Below, one piece after another: positions 21,700 through 24,559 of a stretch of 24,559 nt of DNA (position 1 is its first letter; each line of letters begins with the position of its first letter). Under the pieces are notes generated by a model. That model made no database searches. It was given only the letters and a program-made list of their open reading frames with translations, and was not told the DNA's origin. The translations under genes were made by a program, and so were the position numbers. Source of the DNA: Lentisphaeria bacterium UBA7640 (GTDB lineage: Bacteria > Verrucomicrobiota > Lentisphaeria > Victivallales > Victivallaceae); NCBI GenBank assembly GCA_002483765.1, contig DLIO01000134.1, positions 1 to 24,559 of the forward strand, read 5' to 3'.

Positions 21700-23130
21700 A
21701 TGATTGACTATGAATTTTTAAACCAGATTAGACAGAATATCCGTGAAAAAAAAGATGCCATTGCTACTTTGCGCAACCGCCGTATCAATAGCAATCCATA
21801 CTATTATGGGAGATTGTTAAACTCGTTGCGCCACATCATACCCTCAGGTGCACGAGTTTTAAATATTGGCTGTGGAACTGGTTATATCCTTAATCAACTT
21901 AAACCTGAATATGGAGTGGGCGTTGAAGCATCGGCAGAGCAAATTAAAATTGCTCGCGAAAAATATCCCGAATTAGAATTTCACGATCAATATTTAGATA
22001 ACACGCAAGTCACAGGAGTCTTCGACTATATCGTAATTTCTGGAATTGAAGATACTGTCGACGTCAAAGCAGTATTTGACAGCATACGCCCTAATTGCGG
22101 ACGACACACCAGAATCATCGTCAACTACTATAATTACCTTTGGCAACCGTTAGTGACATTGGCCGAAAAATGTCGCATGCGCATTCCACAACATGTTCAC
22201 AACTGGTTCTCTGATCCAGACATCGCCAATTTGTTACAACTCTCAGGCTTTGATAAAATCAACAATATCAAGATCATTCTATTCCCTTTCTACATCCCGT
22301 TACTTTCAACTTTAATTGACCGGTTTCTGGCAAGACTGCCGGGAATCAGAAATTTGACTATGACTCGTTTGACTGTCGCCAGACTAAAACCAGCGTCAAA
22401 TAAACGAGAATACAGTGTCAGCGTGGTAATCCCCTGCCGCAATGAAGCAGGAAATATTGAAGACGCAGTAAAGCGAGTCCCACAACTCGGAAGCCATACC
22501 GAAATTATTTTCTGCGATGACAAATCTACCGACGGCACTCCAGATATTGTTCGCTCTATGCAAAAGAAATATCCTGACAAAGACATTAAGTTGGTCAACG
22601 GCCCGGGAATTTGTAAAGCAGATAACGTTTGGACCGGCTTTGACGCCGCTACCAGCGATATCTTATTGATCCTTGATGCCGACCTAACCGTTATTCCGGA
22701 AGAATTGCCCTATTTCTACGAAGCAATCGCCAGTGGACACGGTGAATTCATCAATGGTTCACGCCTGGTTTACCCAATGCACGACGAAGCAATGCGTTTC
22801 TGTAATATCATTGGCAATAAATTTTTCTCGACGTTTTTTTCATACATCCTTGACACCGAAATCAAAGACACGCTATGTGGTACCAAAGTACTTTGGCGTG
22901 ACGATTTTGAAAAAGTCAAGAAACTACGTGGACACTGGGGCATCAAAGATCGCTGGGGCGATTATGAATTAATCTTTGGAGCTGCCAAAAATCATCTAAA
23001 AATTGTCGACATGCCAGTTCATTATATGGAACGCACTTATGGCGAAACTAAAATGACCAATCGCTTCAAAAATGGCTGGATAATGCTTCGCATGTGCATG
23101 GTATCACTCTTTAAAATTAAATTTCATTAA
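21700..23130 (+). CDS. Fused SAM-dependent methyltransferase and family 2 glycosyltransferase
   Basis: 476 residues in two domains. Residues about 1-230 form a class I methyltransferase: motif I VLNIGCGTGYIL (53-64), acidic GVEAS (74-78), then a FDYIVISGIED region (108-118). Residues about 238-476 are a GT-A family 2 transferase: VSVVIPCRNEAGNIEDAV (240-257), CDDKSTDGTPDI (272-283) and metal-binding DADLT (326-330), with NGSRLVYP and GTKVLWR as in polyprenyl-phosphate sugar synthases. There is no membrane span of note at the C-terminus. The join shows no frameshift. It may make the polyprenyl-linked donor for the upstream membrane transferase, with a coupled methylation. Ribosome site weak. 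The next gene starts 5 nt after the stop. Confidence 0.88.
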   Translation: MIDYEFLNQIRQNIREKKDAIATLRNRRINSNPYYYGRLLNSLRHIIPSGARVLNIGCGTGYILNQLKPEYGVGVEASAEQIKIAREKYPELEFHDQYLDNTQVTGVFDYIVISGIEDTVDVKAVFDSIRPNCGRHTRIIVNYYNYLWQPLVTLAEKCRMRIPQHVHNWFSDPDIANLLQLSGFDKINNIKIILFPFYIPLLSTLIDRFLARLPGIRNLTMTRLTVARLKPASNKREYSVSVVIPCRNEAGNIEDAVKRVPQLGSHTEIIFCDDKSTDGTPDIVRSMQKKYPDKDIKLVNGPGICKADNVWTGFDAATSDILLILDADLTVIPEELPYFYEAIASGHGEFINGSRLVYPMHDEAMRFCNIIGNKFFSTFFSYILDTEIKDTLCGTKVLWRDDFEKVKKLRGHWGIKDRWGDYELIFGAAKNHLKIVDMPVHYMERTYGETKMTNRFKNGWIMLRMCMVSLFKIKFH

Positions 23131-23135
23131 GAAAA

Positions 23136-23873
23136 ATGACTGACAAACGCATTGAACGCGAAATTAAACACGGCCGCTATCTCACCGAACACGGCGCATC
23201 GGATATTTGGAACTGGAGTTCACCGGCCGGTATTATCCGTTTTCAGCGACGCGTAGCAATGTTGTCAAAATATTTACATCCCGGGATGAAGGTTTTGGAA
23301 CTCGGCTGCGGAACTGGATTATTTACTGCTGAATTTGTGCGCAGTGGCGCTGATTTAATCGCCTTGGATATTTCCGAAGAATTGCTCGATCAGGCGCGTC
23401 ATCATATCAAATTTCCTAATGTTAAGTTTGTAAACGGCAACGCTTATTCGACCGACTTTGAAGACAATTCCTTCGATGCGATTATCGGTAGTTCAGTGCT
23501 CCATCACCTTGAAATAGAAAAGGCATTAACAGAGATCCACCGTTTACTAAAACCCGGCGGGAGCGCGGCGTTTACCGAACCCAATATGTTGAATCCACAA
23601 ATCGCACTCCAAAAAAACATCCCATACTTAAAACAAAAACTTGGAGATTCTCCTGACGAAACCGCTTTTTTTGCCGGACAGTTGCGCCGTTTGCTCCGCC
23701 GCCATAGTTTCTCCAAAATCCAAGTTACGCCCTTCGATTTCCTACATCCGGCGTTACCAGCTAAATCATTAAAAATCATGAACCCGTTTTCTATAATGCT
23801 CGAAAAGATTCCAATCATCAAAGCCATCGCTGGCTCACTTTACTTAGAATTTGAAAAACCGAAAACCAATTAA
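23136..23873 (+). CDS. Class I SAM-dependent methyltransferase
   Basis: 245 residues with a Rossmann methyltransferase core (UbiE/Methyltransf_11-like). Motif I KVLELGCGTGLFTAEF (52-67), acidic end of strand 2 in LIALDIS (74-80), motif for strand 4 FDAIIGSSVLHHLE (about 111-124), then LLKPGGSAAFTEPN. C-terminal FEKPK follows a hydrophobic stretch. Its start is 5 nt after the fusion gene's stop without an obvious ribosome site, so coupled translation is likely. A methyl acceptor on a glycan, lipid or small molecule is inferred only from the neighbours. Confidence 0.88.
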   Translation: MTDKRIEREIKHGRYLTEHGASDIWNWSSPAGIIRFQRRVAMLSKYLHPGMKVLELGCGTGLFTAEFVRSGADLIALDISEELLDQARHHIKFPNVKFVNGNAYSTDFEDNSFDAIIGSSVLHHLEIEKALTEIHRLLKPGGSAAFTEPNMLNPQIALQKNIPYLKQKLGDSPDETAFFAGQLRRLLRRHSFSKIQVTPFDFLHPALPAKSLKIMNPFSIMLEKIPIIKAIAGSLYLEFEKPKTN

Positions 23874-23879
23874 AACTTG

Positions 23880-23886
23880 AGGAGGT
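23880..23886 (+). promoter_or_regulatory. Strong ribosome binding site deciding a TTG start
   Basis: AGGAGGT, nearly full anti-16S complementarity, ends 7 nt before the TTG at 23894. It is the strongest site of the cluster and marks the rare start codon. Confidence 0.7.
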
Positions 23887-23893
23887 CAAGTCA

Positions 23894-24544
23894 TTGAAAA
23901 ACAGCGCAAAATTTATTCTACCGGAAGAACACGTTTTTGCTCCGGTCTCCCGATACGATGACCCGTTACGTTTTTATTACAAACCATTAGTCGGTGCTCT
24001 ATATCGAAAGCGTATCTCTGACGGTTTATCGCTGTTATCACCGCCTTATCAGCGAATTCTGGATTTTGGCTACGGCAGCGGTCTTTTGATCCCTTCACTG
24101 AACGAAATCGGCAACGAATTGTACGGCATTGATATTTTATCCGACGCAGATAAATTGCGAGAAATTTTAGCTGCCCTCAAAATTGACGCTTATTTGCGCC
24201 AAGAGGATATTTTGCTTGGGAATTATCCAGCAGAACATTTCGACCTAATAACCGCATTTTCAGTTTTTGAACACATCGAAAGATATGACGATATTTTGGT
24301 TGAAATGCACCGAATCTTGCGTCCTGGTGGTCAACTCTTAATCGGAATGCCCAAAGTCGACAAAAAAATGAAATATCTTTTTAAAGCCATCGGGTTCAAA
24401 AATATTGATGATTTTCACATCACCAACCACCGTCAAGTACGGAACGCCGCCAAAAAACATTTTAACCTCCAGGCCAGCCGAAAGTTACCAAACTTCTTGC
24501 CAGAGTTTTGTGCACTCTATTTTAATATGCTATTTGTGAAATAA
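23894..24544 (+). CDS. Class I SAM-dependent methyltransferase (TTG start)
   Basis: 216 residues. Motif I RILDFGYGSGLLIPSL (54-69) has Tyr where Cys is common; GIDIL (78-82) carries the acidic ribose-binding residue, and FDLITAFSVFEHIE (about 115-128) with ILRPGGQLLIGMPK (about 139-152) complete the fold. The start is TTG at 23894: GGAGGT lies 8 nt upstream, a far stronger site than any in-frame ATG offers, and no earlier ATG is in frame. The frame ends 15 nt before the window edge. Third methyltransferase domain of the cluster; the substrate is unknown. Confidence 0.87.
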   Translation: MKNSAKFILPEEHVFAPVSRYDDPLRFYYKPLVGALYRKRISDGLSLLSPPYQRILDFGYGSGLLIPSLNEIGNELYGIDILSDADKLREILAALKIDAYLRQEDILLGNYPAEHFDLITAFSVFEHIERYDDILVEMHRILRPGGQLLIGMPKVDKKMKYLFKAIGFKNIDDFHITNHRQVRNAAKKHFNLQASRKLPNFLPEFCALYFNMLFVK

Positions 24545-24559
24545 GGGTCTATTTCCGGT

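Overview
The window reads as the chromosome of a Gram-negative bacterium of moderate-to-low GC. It carries a Pal-type peptidoglycan-associated lipoprotein, two lipoprotein signal peptides, several polytopic exporters and ArnT/PMT-like membrane glycosyltransferases. Non-coding spacers contain degenerate repeats of the 'CCACGAAT..CACTAATTAACACTAA' kind, which I associate (low confidence) with Lentisphaerota/Kiritimatiellota-like and other environmental genomes. There is no rRNA, tRNA, CRISPR array, autonomous transposase or prophage.

Layout. 1-200: 5' part of an unknown membrane-anchored protein (minus). 465-2543: Na+/Ca2+ exchanger-family antiporter, UPF0178 (YaiI) protein and an endonuclease III-related HhH-GPD protein (plus). 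2566-4843: a complete polar amino-acid ABC uptake operon (minus), ordered binding lipoprotein, permease, ATPase. 5002-5660: a toxin-antitoxin relic, with a broken higB toxin followed by an intact higA antitoxin. 5904-9511: metK, an adenosine-kinase-like PfkB kinase and ahcY (minus), a compact S-adenosylmethionine cycle operon. 9612-10244: pal (minus), ending in a clear intrinsic terminator. 10388-14065: ilvE, panC and a family-39-like membrane glycosyltransferase (plus). 14159-16772: TauE/SafE permease and typA/bipA (minus). 16917-19135: an EIIA-CBS regulatory protein followed by an ArsB/NhaD-like permease (minus). 19592-24544: a second membrane glycosyltransferase, then a methyltransferase-GT2 fusion and two more class I methyltransferases (plus), which look like surface glycan or glycolipid decoration genes.

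The most striking observation is at 5029-5310. The spacer upstream of higA is a relic of the HigB toxin. Its C-terminal half is recognisable after restoring one missing base, and it is split seven codons (stop included) before its end by a 158-bp long-hairpin element at 5130-5287. Removing that element together with one copy of a flanking TA dinucleotide restores the family's final residues, DLEVSDYH and a stop. This fits insertion of an IS630/mariner-type MITE. A consensus sigma70 promoter (TTGACA, 17 nt, TATAAT) lies just upstream and may now express the antitoxin alone.

Other unexplained structure: three copies of a GCGCGC-centred palindrome at gene borders; a composite repeat present as inverted, collinear copies on both sides of the 19592-21376 glycosyltransferase; an 8-bp tandem repeat with quadruplex potential on the minus strand; and two hairpins in the typA leader.
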